Below are positions 43,864 through 53,104 of a stretch of DNA of 64,000 bases, one piece after another (position 1 is the stretch's first letter; every line of letters starts with the position of its first letter). Source of the stretch: Streptomyces pseudovenezuelae (GTDB taxonomy: Bacteria; Actinomycetota; Actinomycetes; Streptomycetales; Streptomycetaceae); NCBI RefSeq assembly GCF_029892565.1, contig NZ_JARXVH010000002.1, positions 536,501-600,500 on the forward strand, read 5' to 3'. The translations under genes were made by a program, and so were the position numbers. The notes under the pieces were generated by a model that was not told where the DNA came from, did no database searches, and saw only the letters and a list, made by a program, of their open reading frames with translations.

Positions 43864-44472
43864 ATGGCACGCATGCCGTCGGCCGAGCGACGCAGACAGC
43901 TGACGGAAGCGGCGATCAGGGCGATGGCTCGGGACGGCGTCGGAAAGACGACGACCCGGTCCATCGCCGCCGAGGCGGGCGTGTCCCTGAGCGTCTTCCA
44001 CTACTGCTTCGACTCCAAGCAGGCCCTGATCGAGTCCGTCATCACCACCCTCACCGACGACTCGGTGAGGGTGGTGAAGCAGGCCCTGCGCCCCAGGGCC
44101 ACGCTCGTGGAAACCGTCCGCGCCGGCTTCCAGGCGTACTGGGACCACGTCCGCGCCCACCCCGACGAGCACATGCTCACCTACGAACTCACCCAATACG
44201 CCCTGCGCGAGCCGGGGTTCGAGCATCTGGCCCGCCGGCAGTACGAGCTGTACGGCGCCGCCTACGCCGAACTCATCGACCAGCTGCGCAGCGGCATGGA
44301 CCTCCAACTGGCGGTCCCCGTCTCCGTGTTGGCCCGCTATCTGGCCGCGATGACCGACGGCCTGACCCTCAACTACCTTGTCCTCGGCGACGAATCGGCC
44401 TGGGCCGACATCCTGGACACGGTCACCGCGCACATCGCGGGCCTGGTACACGACGAGGCCGGCCGCACCTGA
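43864..44472 (+). CDS. TetR-family regulator
   Basis: The 202-residue protein has an N-terminal helix-turn-helix (RRRQLTEAAIRAMARDGVGK, TRSIAAEAGVSLSVFHYCF) and a helical C-terminal domain. It is 27 bases downstream of the secreted hydrolase and likely co-transcribed with it. Its coding sequence contains a perfect 15-bp inverted repeat (44043-44076). Confidence 0.88.
   Translation: MARMPSAERRRQLTEAAIRAMARDGVGKTTTRSIAAEAGVSLSVFHYCFDSKQALIESVITTLTDDSVRVVKQALRPRATLVETVRAGFQAYWDHVRAHPDEHMLTYELTQYALREPGFEHLARRQYELYGAAYAELIDQLRSGMDLQLAVPVSVLARYLAAMTDGLTLNYLVLGDESAWADILDTVTAHIAGLVHDEAGRT
44043..44076. repeat. Perfect 15-bp inverted repeat inside the TetR gene
   Basis: CACCACCCTCACCGA and its exact reverse complement flank a four-base loop, CGAC. 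The stem encodes residues around TTLTDDSVRVV. A stem this strong in a coding region could pause transcription or translation. Confidence 0.7.
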
Positions 44473-44498
44473 GCAGTGTGCGTGTGCTCGACCGACGG

Positions 44499-44981
44499 TC
44501 AGGCGCCCGTCGTGCGCAGCCAGGCGCCGATGCCGTTCAGGGCGCCCGCGCCGTAGTCGGACTCCACGTCGTTCGCCAGGTCGGCGATGGTGATCGTCCT
44601 GAGGGCCTCGCGGCGCGCGGCCTCGGCGGTGGCCATGGCGCGTGAGATCGCGCAGGGCGTGGTGCAGGCCTCGGCCGGGGTGGCCATCGGGCCGCGCTGG
44701 CGGATCTCCGTACAGACGAAGGCGGCGCTCGGACCGTCCACGGCGTCGACCACCTCGAGGACGGTGATCAGTTCCGGGGAGCGGGTGAGTGCGTAGCCCC
44801 CCGACTTGCCCTGGGTCGAGTGGACGAGTCCGGCCCGGGAGAGGGCCTGGAGCTGCTTGGCGAGGTAGGTGGGGGAGACGTCGTGCAGCTCGGCCAGGCG
44901 GGCGGCGGGCACGGGCTCGCGCACCGATGTCAGCACGACACAGCAGTGCAGCGCCCACTCGACCCCACCCGACATTTTCAC
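44499..44981 (-). CDS. rsrR: RsrR-type Rrf2-family redox regulator
   Basis: The 160-residue Rrf2 protein has a winged helix (PVPAARLAELHDVSPTYLAK) and three cysteines at 90, 106 and 110. With the GTG start at 44981 (AAGGTG upstream), Glu and His fall at positions 8 and 12, the residues that, with two cysteines, hold the [2Fe-2S] cluster of Streptomyces RsrR as I recall it. It also faces an NmrA-like gene exactly as rsrR does, with matching inverted repeats between. It therefore likely represses that gene according to cluster redox state. Confidence 0.85.
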   Translation of the reverse strand: MKMSGGVEWALHCCVVLTSVREPVPAARLAELHDVSPTYLAKQLQALSRAGLVHSTQGKSGGYALTRSPELITVLEVVDAVDGPSAAFVCTEIRQRGPMATPAEACTTPCAISRAMATAEAARREALRTITIADLANDVESDYGAGALNGIGAWLRTTGA

Positions 44982-45003
44982 GCTGATCACCTTACCCAGG
45001 TGC

Positions 45004-45057
45004 TTGACTCGGACACTTACTGTCCGAGTATAGTTCCGGATAGGAAATGTCCGAGTA
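45004..45057. promoter_or_regulatory. RsrR operators and promoter of the NmrA-like gene
   Basis: ACTCGGACA-CTTAC-TGTCCGAGT (45007-45029) is a perfect 9-5-9 dyad that fits the 11-3-11 class of RsrR sites. A half-site TGTCCGAGT repeats at 45049-45057. A promoter TTGACT (45004) with TATAGT (45029) overlaps the dyad, so binding would block plus-strand transcription. Confidence 0.75.
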
Positions 45058-45130
45058 TTGCGGCTGCAAGGTGATCCGAGCCGACCTACGGTCTGGACAT
45101 GGTGGTGCACAAGTGACGAAAGGAACGGTC

Positions 45131-45865
45131 ATGAAGATCGCGGTTGTCGGTGGTACGGGCCTGATTGGCTCACAGGTGGTCAGCCGGCTGAACGAGCAGG
45201 GCCATGAGGCGACGCCGCACGCCCTGTCGACGGGTGTGGACGTCATCACGGGCGCGGGGCTCGACGAAGCGCTCGCCGGCGCGGAGGTGGTCGTCAACCT
45301 CACGAACTCGCCGACCTTCGACGAGGCCTCCCCGGCGTTCTTCCAGACGTCGATGGACAACCTGCTGGAGGCGAGCCGCAAGGCAGGCGTCGGACATGCG
45401 GTGATCCTGTCCATCGTGGGCGTCGACGAGGTGCCCGAGCTGGACTACTACCGGGCGAAGGTCCTCCAGGAGGACCTGCTCAGGGCCGGCCGCGTGCCGT
45501 ACTCCATCGTGCGGGCCACCCAGTTCATGGAGTTCATGGGCGCGGTCATGTCCTGGACCTCGGACGACGACACCGTCCGGCTGCCCAGCACCCCCATCCA
45601 GCCCATCGCCGCCGCCGACGTCGCGGCCACGGTCGCCGACGTCGCCGCGGGCGCGCCCGTGGGCGGCGTCGTGAACGTCGGTGGCCCCGATGTCTTCACC
45701 CTGGACGAGGTGGGCCGCATCGCTCTTGCGGCCAAGGGGGACAACCGCAAGGTCGTCGTCGACGAGACCGCCGGCATGTTCGGCGCCGTCAAGGGCGACG
45801 TCCTGACCGCGCCGAGCGACGCCCGCATCGCCCCCACCCACTACCGGGACTGGCTGGCGTCCTGA
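45131..45865 (+). CDS. NmrA-like NAD(P)-binding protein, RsrR target
   Basis: The 244-residue atypical short-chain reductase begins KIAVVGGTGLIGSQVV, followed by VVNLTNSPTFDEA and HAVILSIVGVDEVPELDYYR. It lacks an obvious catalytic Tyr-Lys pair. AAAGGAAC precedes the ATG. By analogy with the RsrR locus of Streptomyces venezuelae it is the main target of the divergent regulator and may sense NAD(P) redox state. Confidence 0.88.
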   Translation: MKIAVVGGTGLIGSQVVSRLNEQGHEATPHALSTGVDVITGAGLDEALAGAEVVVNLTNSPTFDEASPAFFQTSMDNLLEASRKAGVGHAVILSIVGVDEVPELDYYRAKVLQEDLLRAGRVPYSIVRATQFMEFMGAVMSWTSDDDTVRLPSTPIQPIAAADVAATVADVAAGAPVGGVVNVGGPDVFTLDEVGRIALAAKGDNRKVVVDETAGMFGAVKGDVLTAPSDARIAPTHYRDWLAS

Positions 45866-45951
45866 GCGGATGATCGGACGGGACGGGGTGCCCGCTTCGC
45901 TCCGGCTGGAAGAGCGTCCGGGCAGGCGCACACCGACGACAGCTGATCACC

Positions 45952-48021
45952 TCAGCTGTCGTCGCCCGTTGCCCCTCCTGACGGGACGGCGGACGCGGGC
46001 TGGATGCGCGGGAACTCGAACCAGACGATCTTGCCGGTGTTCAGGCGGGTCGCGCCCCATCGCCTGGCGAGCCGGTTCACCAGATACAGACCGCGTCCGT
46101 TCTCGTCGGTGGTCCCGGCCTGCCTGAGCCTCGGCAGCTGCGGCACGTCGTCGCCGACCTCGCAGCGCAGCACGTCGGTGCGCAGCAGCCGCAGGGTGAT
46201 GGGGCGGGTGGTGTACCGGACGGCGTTCGTGACGACCTCGCTGACCAGCAGTTCGACGGAGTCGCTGAGCTCCTCCATGCCCCAACGGGCGAGGGTGCGG
46301 CGGGTGAGCCGTCGGGCGCGGGCCGGAGCCGTGTCCTCGGGTTCGAGGAGCCAGTAGGCCACGTCGTTGGCGGCGATGCCGTCGAAGCGGGCGGCGAGCA
46401 TCGCGATGTCGTCGTCCCGGTCGCCGGCACCGGGCATGGTGAGCGCCTCGTCGCACAGGGCTTCGAGGGACGGCGGATTGCCCGGGCCGGTCGCCTGCGC
46501 GGCCGCGGTCAGTTTCTCCCGCAGTTGCTCGATGCCGGTGACCACGTCCCGCAGCCGGGACTCGACAAGGCCGTCGGTGTAGAAGAGCAGGGTCGCTCCG
46601 GCGGGCGCCTCAATTTCTACGGTCTCGAAGTCGACGCCGCCGACGCCGATCGGGGCGCCCGGCGGGACCTGCAGTACCTCGGTGTGGCCGTCGGGGTGGA
46701 GCAGCAGGGGCGGCGGGTGGCCCGCGTTGGCGATGGTGAGGCGGTGCGAGATGGGGTCGTAGACCGCGTAGAGGCAGGTGGCCATGCGGTCGGTGCCCAT
46801 TCGTTGGGTCTGTTCGTTGAGGTGATGCAGGATCTCCTGCGGGGGCAGGTCGAGGCCGGCCAAGGTCTGGACGGTGGTGCGCAGTTGGCCCATCACCGCG
46901 GCCGAGGTCATGGAGTGGCCCATGACGTCACCGATCACCAGGGCGATGCGGCTGCCGGGCAGCGGGATGGCGTCGTACCAGTCGCCGCCGACCCGTGCGG
47001 TCTCGGCCGCGGGGAGATAGCGGAAGGCGAGGCGGACACCGGCGCTGGTCGGCAGGGTCTGCGGCAGCATCGTGCGCTGCAACTCGTCGGCGATGAACGC
47101 CTCGCGACCGTAGAGCACGGCCTTGTCGATGGCGAGCGCGGTGTGGGTGGCGAGCTGGGCGGCGACCAGGAGGTCCTCGTGTTCGTACGAGGGCTGGTCG
47201 GCGCGGCGCACGAAGAGCGCGGCGCCGGTCACCCGGCGTCGGCCGCGCAGCGGCGCCAGGATCGCGCGCTGCCCGGCGGGTACGGGGAACTCGTCGCCCT
47301 CGCCGAGGAGTTCGGGCAGGGCGGCGTGGGCCGCGGGTGTGTCGGTGAACACGGGGCGCACCGCGCGCAGCACCTCGGCGAGCGGACCGCCGGGCGCCAC
47401 CGGGCCGCGGTGGGTACCGCGCAGCAGGGGAGCGGAGGGCGCCGGCACGGACACGGAGGTGGGCACCACCGCCTCGACCTTCTCCTGGGTGGCGCTCTCG
47501 GCGCGGTGCAGCCGTAGCACCAGGTTGTCGGGCGGGCGTTCGTCGCCGACGGGCATCGGGTCGCGCAGGTAGACCAGGACCGAGTCGCAGAAGGCCGGCA
47601 CGGTGGCCCGGACCAGCCCCGTCACGATCTCCTCCAGATCCAGGCCGCGGGCGATCCGCCTGGTCGCCGAGCCCACGAAGCGCAGCCGCTCGTCGATACG
47701 ACGGGGAGCCGCGGAGTCCGACTGGCGGGGCAGGGGCTGCTGGAGAGGTGCCATGGACGCATCGACGCCGGCCAGCGGAGCGAGTACATCCGCGACCGCG
47801 CCCTCGGGGGTGAGGGCGACCTGGGCGAGGGCCGCCTCGTCCGGGGTCAACGGCTCTGCGCGTGCGGGCGAGGTATCCATCGGCAGGCGCGGATCCGGGT
47901 CGGGATCCGACGAGAAGGTCGCGGGCATCGGGTCCGGGTCGGGAACCGACGTGTATGTGGCGGGTTCCTCGTGCCGTGCCGTGCCGTGGACGGCACGCAC
48001 CTCGGCAGGCGTATCAGCCAC
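45952..48021 (-). CDS. SpoIIE-type phosphatase with GAF and anti-sigma kinase-like domains
   Basis: The 689-residue protein has a Pro/Asp-rich N-terminus, a GAF-like domain (about 110-300), a PP2C/SpoIIE phosphatase domain (VGGDWYDAIPL, ALVIGDVMGHSM, NAGHPPPLL, GATLLFYTDGLVESR, DDDIAML), and a C-terminal HATPase-like domain (ELLVSEVVTNAVRY, GRGLYLVN). Both Asp metal sites are present. It probably dephosphorylates an anti-anti-sigma factor in a stress-sigma switch. The start is a GTG at 48021 with GGAGGGG upstream; it overlaps the small ORF before it. Confidence 0.9.
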   Translation of the reverse strand: MADTPAEVRAVHGTARHEEPATYTSVPDPDPMPATFSSDPDPDPRLPMDTSPARAEPLTPDEAALAQVALTPEGAVADVLAPLAGVDASMAPLQQPLPRQSDSAAPRRIDERLRFVGSATRRIARGLDLEEIVTGLVRATVPAFCDSVLVYLRDPMPVGDERPPDNLVLRLHRAESATQEKVEAVVPTSVSVPAPSAPLLRGTHRGPVAPGGPLAEVLRAVRPVFTDTPAAHAALPELLGEGDEFPVPAGQRAILAPLRGRRRVTGAALFVRRADQPSYEHEDLLVAAQLATHTALAIDKAVLYGREAFIADELQRTMLPQTLPTSAGVRLAFRYLPAAETARVGGDWYDAIPLPGSRIALVIGDVMGHSMTSAAVMGQLRTTVQTLAGLDLPPQEILHHLNEQTQRMGTDRMATCLYAVYDPISHRLTIANAGHPPPLLLHPDGHTEVLQVPPGAPIGVGGVDFETVEIEAPAGATLLFYTDGLVESRLRDVVTGIEQLREKLTAAAQATGPGNPPSLEALCDEALTMPGAGDRDDDIAMLAARFDGIAANDVAYWLLEPEDTAPARARRLTRRTLARWGMEELSDSVELLVSEVVTNAVRYTTRPITLRLLRTDVLRCEVGDDVPQLPRLRQAGTTDENGRGLYLVNRLARRWGATRLNTGKIVWFEFPRIQPASAVPSGGATGDDS

Positions 48022-48463
48022 GATCCCCTCCCTCCTCGTCCTCCACGACTCCGAGCTGACATAACTCGCGGCGCGGCGGCTCCACCCTGTGTCCGGCCTC
48101 CGCCGGACGAGTCTGCACGCTCGACGGCGTCATGCCCATCTCCCGTCGGTGCGAGACGTCCTTGATCCGGATCGTGATCAACACGTCCGGCACCGGCGCC
48201 ACCCCATCGTGTCGGCCCAGGCCGAACGGTACCCCGGGGGTGTGGAGGCGCGGCGGCTCGGGGACCCCGGTGGTGCGTGGGGGCCGGCTCCAGCGTTCCA
48301 CCGGCGGCTTCCCGCCATCGCTCGTGCGCCGGTGGTACGGGGTGCGGGCCTGCGGCGCCGCGTCCTCCGTGGCCGCGCGTCGCCTCGCGGGCACCGGGAG
48401 GGCCTTGGCCTCGGGTACGCGATACCAGCTCGGGTACAGGGAATCGACGACGTCGACACTCAC
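48014..48463 (-). CDS. Hypothetical protein coupled to the SpoIIE-type phosphatase
   Basis: This 149-codon frame has strong GC bias at the third position throughout, starts at a GTG (48463) preceded by GGAAGGGGAC, and ends eight bases inside the phosphatase start. That supports a real, translationally coupled gene. The N-terminal half is basic and proline-rich; the C-terminal half has VLITIRIKDVSHRREMGM. I do not recognise a family. Confidence 0.5.
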   Translation of the reverse strand: MSVDVVDSLYPSWYRVPEAKALPVPARRRAATEDAAPQARTPYHRRTSDGGKPPVERWSRPPRTTGVPEPPRLHTPGVPFGLGRHDGVAPVPDVLITIRIKDVSHRREMGMTPSSVQTRPAEAGHRVEPPRRELCQLGVVEDEEGGDRG

Positions 48464-48708
48464 TCCGGCCCGTCCCCTTCCCGCCCGCTCGAACACACCG
48501 TCCTGGTGAGCCCGCGCCTCCTCTGCCACCGGCACGCTACCCCCGCGCCGCCCCATTCCGGCCAGCACAGCCGACATTGTCTTGCGCCGGGCGCGCTCGC
48601 GCAGACAGAAAGCGAAAGCCGGCACCACCCGCTCGCCGAATGGCTCAGGATCCAGGACGAGTTCGACTGCGCCCTCGGGATCCTGTCCGACCCGGGGTGT
48701 TCACCGTC

Positions 48709-49209
48709 TCACCCGGCCAGCAGCTTCAGCCTCCGCCGGTGCCACACCACCGGATTGCGCTCGTCGTCGGTCATCATGGCCAGGACGCGCAACACGATGA
48801 TGTCGTGATCGCCCGCCGGATAGGTGTGCTCGATCGCGCACTCCAGCAGGATCGGCGCGCCCTCCAGGAAGATGGCGCCGGATGCGGCCTCCGTCGTGCC
48901 GAGGCCGACGAAGCGGCCCTCCTTGCTGCGGGAGGCGAGCTGTCGGGCCTTGTCGCTGTGTTCCTCGCCGAGGACGGAGACTCCGATCGCCTCGGCGCCG
49001 GACAGCTCCGGCCAGGTCGTCGAGCTGCGCTGGATGGCGAACGAGACCATGGGCGGCCGGTGGGAGACGCCGACGGCGAAGGACGAGACGATCATGACGG
49101 TCGGTTGGTCGTGAACGCGGGCCGCCAGGGCGGCGACTCCCGCCGGAAAACCGGAGAACGCGCTGGTGACCTCGTCGGGATCGGAAGTGAATCCCTCCAG
49201 CGGAGTCAT
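48709..49209 (-). CDS. Flavin reductase (HpaC/RutF-like)
   Basis: The 166-residue flavin-reductase-domain protein (FSGFPAGVAALAARVHDQPT, MIVSSFAVGVSHRPPMVSFA, SVLGEEHSDKARQLASRS) would supply reduced FMN from NAD(P)H to the flavin-dependent monooxygenases upstream in the operon. Its start overlaps the preceding reductase (ATGA). It is the last of nine packed genes. Confidence 0.88.
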   Translation of the reverse strand: MTPLEGFTSDPDEVTSAFSGFPAGVAALAARVHDQPTVMIVSSFAVGVSHRPPMVSFAIQRSSTTWPELSGAEAIGVSVLGEEHSDKARQLASRSKEGRFVGLGTTEAASGAIFLEGAPILLECAIEHTYPAGDHDIIVLRVLAMMTDDERNPVVWHRRRLKLLAG

Positions 49210-49706
49210 CGCGTCCCCCTCGTCCGCGCGATGTCGAGCACCGTCCGGCCCCACCGCTCCAGCCAGCGGGCCAGCGAGTCGTCCGTCGTGTACGTGGAGT
49301 CGAGCTGGTAGAGGCCCTGTGCGGGGCAGATCGCACCGAGTTCGACGAGCACCGGTTTGAGGGTGAGCTCGGGGGCGAGCGCGTGCGCGGGCCCCGCACC
49401 GAGCATGAGGGGCAGCGCCACCTGTCCGGCGAGTCCCGTCGCCGTGGGGAACTGGTCGAGGAAGACCTTGAGCAGACCGGTGTAGGTGCCCTTGTACGTG
49501 GGTGAGGCCGCGATCACGACGTCCGCGGACCGCACCCGCTCGACGGCCGCGGCGACGCCCGGATCGCCCCAGCCGAGCAGGCCGGCCCCGAGCGAGCCGA
49601 CTTCGAGGACCTCGCAGTCCAGTCCGAGGGCCTCGGCGAGGCGTTCGGCGGCATCGCGGGTGCGCGAGGCGGCCTTCGGATTTCCGACGACGGCGACAGC
49701 CTTCAT
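49206..49706 (-). CDS. NADPH-dependent FMN reductase (SsuE/NtaB-like)
   Basis: The 166-residue flavodoxin-fold enzyme has VVGNPKAASRTRDAAERLAE, VVIASPTYKGTYTGLLKVFL and LPLMLGAGPAHALA, as in SsuE and related FMN reductases. It provides FMNH2 to the two LLM-type monooxygenases. Overlaps with both neighbours (one base and four bases) show tight coupling. Two different reductases in one operon suggest one for each monooxygenase. Confidence 0.88.
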   Translation of the reverse strand: MKAVAVVGNPKAASRTRDAAERLAEALGLDCEVLEVGSLGAGLLGWGDPGVAAAVERVRSADVVIAASPTYKGTYTGLLKVFLDQFPTATGLAGQVALPLMLGAGPAHALAPELTLKPVLVELGAICPAQGLYQLDSTYTTDDSLARWLERWGRTVLDIARTRGTR

Positions 49707-51112
49707 CAGGCGACTCCTGTGGGTAGCCGGGGGCCGGCGGCGGCTGCCGCGCGGGAGGTGGCCCCGGGGTGGTCGACTCGGAGGAGCAGGGAGGCGAGGA
49801 AGCAGACCAGCCCGACGGCGGCCAGTCCGCCGAGGGCTGCGGTATAGCCGAATCCGCTCAGCAGCACGGCACAGACCGCACTGCCCAGCACCGCGCCGAG
49901 TTGCTTCACGGCATTGAAGGTTCCCGACGCCGCCCCGACCAGGTCCGGCGCGACCGAGGTCACCGCCGCGATCGACAGGGGCGACCAGACGAACGAGTTG
50001 GCCACTCCGTACACGGCGAAGGCGGCGGTCAGCGCGGCGATCGGCGCGTCCGTGGCGACGAGCACCGCCGACGCCCCGATGGACAGCACGAGTGCGGACG
50101 ACCCGACGACGGCGACGGCACGCGCACCGGCTCCGTTGTTCAGCCGGGCCGAGACCGGGGCGCCGAGCACGCACACCACACCCATCGGTACGAGGGTGAG
50201 CGCCGCTGCGCCGGGAGCGAGTCCGCGTTCCCGCTGGAGGTAGAGCATCAGCGGGATCATCGCCGAGCCGGAGCAGAAGGCCGCGGCGGCTCCGCCCCAG
50301 GCCGCGGTGACGAACCCGCGGCTGCGCAGCAGGTCGATCGGCACGAGCGCCCGCGTCCCGTGGCCGCGCTGCCACCGCACGACGGCGGCGACGAGCAGCG
50401 CGCCGCCGACGGCCAGCAGCCAGCGGGGGACGCCCCACACGTCGGCGCTCGTGGCGTCCGTGCCCTGCACGCCGAGGACGAGCGCGCCGAGGCCGGTCGC
50501 GTTCGCGCAGATCGCCCAGATCGGGATGGCCGCCCGTTGGCGGGGGAGGACGGGTACGAAGACGGCCACGGCGATCATCACGGCGACACCGACCGGGACG
50601 TTGACCCAGAACACCGCGGGCCAGCCGCCGATGCCGACGAGCAGCCCGCCGAGCAGTGGTCCGGCGGCCACCGCGGCGCCGCCGGCCGCACCCCAGACGC
50701 CGAGCGCGACGGCGAGCCGCGGTGGCCGGAACAGGGCCTTGATGATGGTCAGGCACTGCGGTGTCATCAGCGCGGCACCGAGGCCCTGCGCCAGGCGCCA
50801 GCCGATGAGCGCCTCGACGGTGGTGGCCAGTGCGCACAGCAGCGACCCGAGCGTGAAGGTCGCGAGCCCGATCAGGTGGACGCGTCGGTGACCGTAGCGG
50901 TCCCCGAGCCGGCCCGCGATGATCAGGGGGACGGCGTAGGCGATGAGGTAACCGCTGTTGACCCAGAGGGCGAGGGTCTCGCTGGTGTGCAGGCCGGTGA
51001 CCAGCGCGGGCAGGGCGACCGAGGTGACGGTGCTGTCCAGCAGCAGCATGAAGAACCCCGCGCACAGGCTGGTGAGGGCGAGCCAGTGGCGGCGCTCGCT
51101 TCCCGCGCTCAT
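49706..51112 (-). CDS. MFS transporter, EmrB/QacA-like
   Basis: The 468-residue membrane protein has about 12-14 hydrophobic segments, the [14 protein letters not shown] motif of DHA2 transporters in helix 1 and [11 protein letters not shown] between helices 2 and 3. Within this catabolic operon it may export a toxic intermediate or product while the ABC system imports the substrate. It starts one base after the stop of the upstream monooxygenase gene. Confidence 0.88.
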   Translation of the reverse strand: MSAGSERRHWLALTSLCAGFFMLLLDSTVTSVALPALVTGLHTSETLALWVNSGYLIAYAVPLIIAGRLGDRYGHRRVHLIGLATFTLGSLLCALATTVEALIGWRLAQGLGAALMTPQCLTIIKALFRPPRLAVALGVWGAAGGAAVAAGPLLGGLLVGIGGWPAVFWVNVPVGVAVMIAVAVFVPVLPRQRAAIPIWAICANATGLGALVLGVQGTDATSADVWGVPRWLLAVGGALLVAAVVRWQRGHGTRALVPIDLLRSRGFVTAAWGGAAAAFCSGSAMIPLMLYLQRERGLAPGAAALTLVPMGVVCVLGAPVSARLNNGAGARAVAVVGSSALVLSIGASAVLVATDAPIAALTAAFAVYGVANSFVWSPLSIAAVTSVAPDLVGAASGTFNAVKQLGAVLGSAVCAVLLSGFGYTAALGGLAAVGLVCFLASLLLRVDHPGATSRAAAAAGPRLPTGVA

Positions 51113-51113
51113 C

Positions 51114-52448
51114 TCACCTCACCAGGTTCTCGCGCAGCGTGGCACCGGGGTAGAGAGGCGCGAGCGCGCCGCGCCGGCGCAGCTCGGGCAGCAGCAGTTC
51201 GCTGATCTCGGCGAGGCCGGAGGGCATGGCCGACGGGCAGGAGAACATGTACCCGCCGAGCGATCCGGTCGCGGCGAAGTTCTCCTCCAACGCGTCGGCG
51301 ACGGAGGAGGCGTCACCGACCAGACTGTGGTCGAGGCCCGTCGCACGACTGCGGCCGTGCGCGAAGAACTCGTCCCGGCTCATGGTGTGATCGTCCCCGA
51401 ACTCCGCGATCAGCGAACCGACGAGACCCGCGGGGCTCGCGTTGGCCGCCACCAACTCGTCCCGCAACTCGGCCAGTCGGAACGAACTCGGCAGCGTCGA
51501 CAGGTCGTATCCCATGTTGTGCGACAGATAGGTGGCGACGGCCTCCTCGTGCCAGAACTCGTGCACCGCGTCACGGCGCGCCCGCGCCTCGGCCGCCGTA
51601 CGGCCGACGACGACCTGGGTAGCCCACAGGATGCCCACACGCGCCGGATCGCGTCCCTCCGCCAGCAGCGCCTCGTCGAGCAGCTTGCGGTGGCGCTGCT
51701 GGGAGGTGAGATTGCCCCCGAAGCCGAAGATGAGATCGGCGAACCGGGCCGAAGCGGCAATGCCGCGCGGCGAGTTGCCCGCCTGGACGATGAGCGGATG
51801 GTGCTGCGGACTGGGCACCGAGGCGAGCGGGCCCCGCACGGTGAAGAAGCGCCCCTCGTGATCGATCGGGTGCACCTTCGCGGGATCGGCGAAGCGGCCC
51901 GTGGCCCGATCGCGCACGATGGCGTCGGGCGCCACGGAGTCCCACAGCGCACGGCACACCGCGATGAACTCCTCCATCCGCTCGTAGCGCAGGTCATGGT
52001 CCATCAGCTCACCGAAACCGTAGTTCGCCGCGTCCGCGCCACGCGTCGAGGCGACCACGTTGAAGGCGATGCGCCCGCCCGACACATGGTCGAGCGAGTT
52101 CAACATTCGGGCGACGTAGAACGGGTGCATGAAGGTCGAGGAGTACGTCAGCCCGAAGCCGATCCGCTCGGTCACGGTGGACATCGCGGCGATGACGGGC
52201 GCCATGTCGTGCCGCGGCCACTGGATGCCCCACTCCACGGCCGGTTCGATACTGCCGCGCCAGGTACTGGGTATCCCGCTGCCGTCGCCGAAGAACAGCA
52301 GGTCGACACCGGCGCGTTCGGCCGTGCGGGCCAGCTCCATGTACATGCGTACGTCCGGGAAATCCAGTCCGACCCATGACCCCGGCCGGGCCCACGCACC
52401 CTCGGTGTGGGTGAAGGAGAGGTCGTAGCCGATGTGCATGCCGGTCAT
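51114..52448 (-). CDS. FMN-dependent monooxygenase, NtaA/SnaA/DszA-like LLM family
   Basis: The 444-residue luciferase-like TIM barrel has [76 protein letters not shown]. The layout and ~440 length are those of the two-component NtaA/DszA group, which oxidise nitrilotriacetate, sulfones and similar compounds with FMNH2 and oxygen. It overlaps the amidohydrolase gene (ATGA). Reductase partners are encoded downstream. The true substrate is unknown. Confidence 0.88.
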   Translation of the reverse strand: MTGMHIGYDLSFTHTEGAWARPGSWVGLDFPDVRMYMELARTAERAGVDLLFFGDGSGIPSTWRGSIEPAVEWGIQWPRHDMAPVIAAMSTVTERIGFGLTYSSTFMHPFYVARMLNSLDHVSGGRIAFNVVASTRGADAANYGFGELMDHDLRYERMEEFIAVCRALWDSVAPDAIVRDRATGRFADPAKVHPIDHEGRFFTVRGPLASVPSPQHHPLIVQAGNSPRGIAASARFADLIFGFGGNLTSQQRHRKLLDEALLAEGRDPARVGILWATQVVVGRTAAEARARRDAVHEFWHEEAVATYLSHNMGYDLSTLPSSFRLAELRDELVAANASPAGLVGSLIAEFGDDHTMSRDEFFAHGRSRATGLDHSLVGDASSVADALEENFAATGSLGGYMFSCPSAMPSGLAEISELLLPELRRRGALAPLYPGATLRENLVR

Positions 52449-53104
52449 CGCGCGGCCTTCTTCCACAGTTCGACGACCTCGTCGGCGTCGCTGAGCACGG
52501 CCACGTTGAGTCCCAGCTGGAACAGCGCGGCGGCGTTGACGTGGTGGTCGTAGGCGGCCGTCGTGTCCTGCGGTACGACGACGGGCCAGTCCAGTTGGGC
52601 CGCGTCCTGCGCGGTCGCGTACACGCAGCACTCGCTCGTCAGGCCCACGACGGTGAGCCAGTCGAAGCCGGCCGCGCGCAGCTGCGCGTCGAGATCGGTG
52701 CCGAGGAAGCCGCTGTACCCGCGCTTGACGACACGCAACTCGCCCTTGATGGGCTGCATTTGGTACCACTCGGCGCCGGGCGTCCCGATGCGGCACGGCT
52801 CGTCCGGGCTCATGGGCGCGTCGAAGTCACCCTCGCGCAGCCAGTTGCTGGACCGCCACGGCCGCGCCGGATCGCTGCCCAACTCGACCCAGACGACCGG
52901 CACTTCAGCCGTCCGTGCGGCATCGACGAGGTCGCCGATACGGGTGACCGTGCGATCGAGATTCGCCAGCGTGGCATCGGTGAGACCGTACGCTCCCAAC
53001 CGCTCCGGATCGGCGAAGTCCCGCTGTACGTCGACCACGACGAGCGCCGGCCTGCTCCCGGGCCGCGCGAGCCGGGCGAGTTGTCTGTCCCGCAGATCGG
53101 ACAT
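52445..53104 (-). CDS. Isochorismatase-like cysteine hydrolase (RutB-like)
   Basis: The 219-residue cysteine hydrolase has the triad of the family: Asp in VVVDVQRDFADP, Lys in VVKRGYSGFLGT, and Cys in LTSECCVYAT. Members such as RutB hydrolyse ureido or amide products of ring opening. Its start overlaps the stop of the RutA-like monooxygenase, the same pairing as in the rut pathway, supporting hydrolysis of the monooxygenase product (inference). Confidence 0.88.
   Translation of the reverse strand: MSDLRDRQLARLARPGSRPALVVVDVQRDFADPERLGAYGLTDATLANLDRTVTRIGDLVDAARTAEVPVVWVELGSDPARPWRSSNWLREGDFDAPMSPDEPCRIGTPGAEWYQMQPIKGELRVVKRGYSGFLGTDLDAQLRAAGFDWLTVVGLTSECCVYATAQDAAQLDWPVVVPQDTTAAYDHHVNAAALFQLGLNVAVLSDADEVVELWKKAAR

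Noticed and set aside
49769..51205. 478-codon plus-strand ORF opposite the operon's MFS gene
   Set aside because: It is hydrophilic, repetitive and antisense to a membrane protein with clear MFS motifs; shadow frame.
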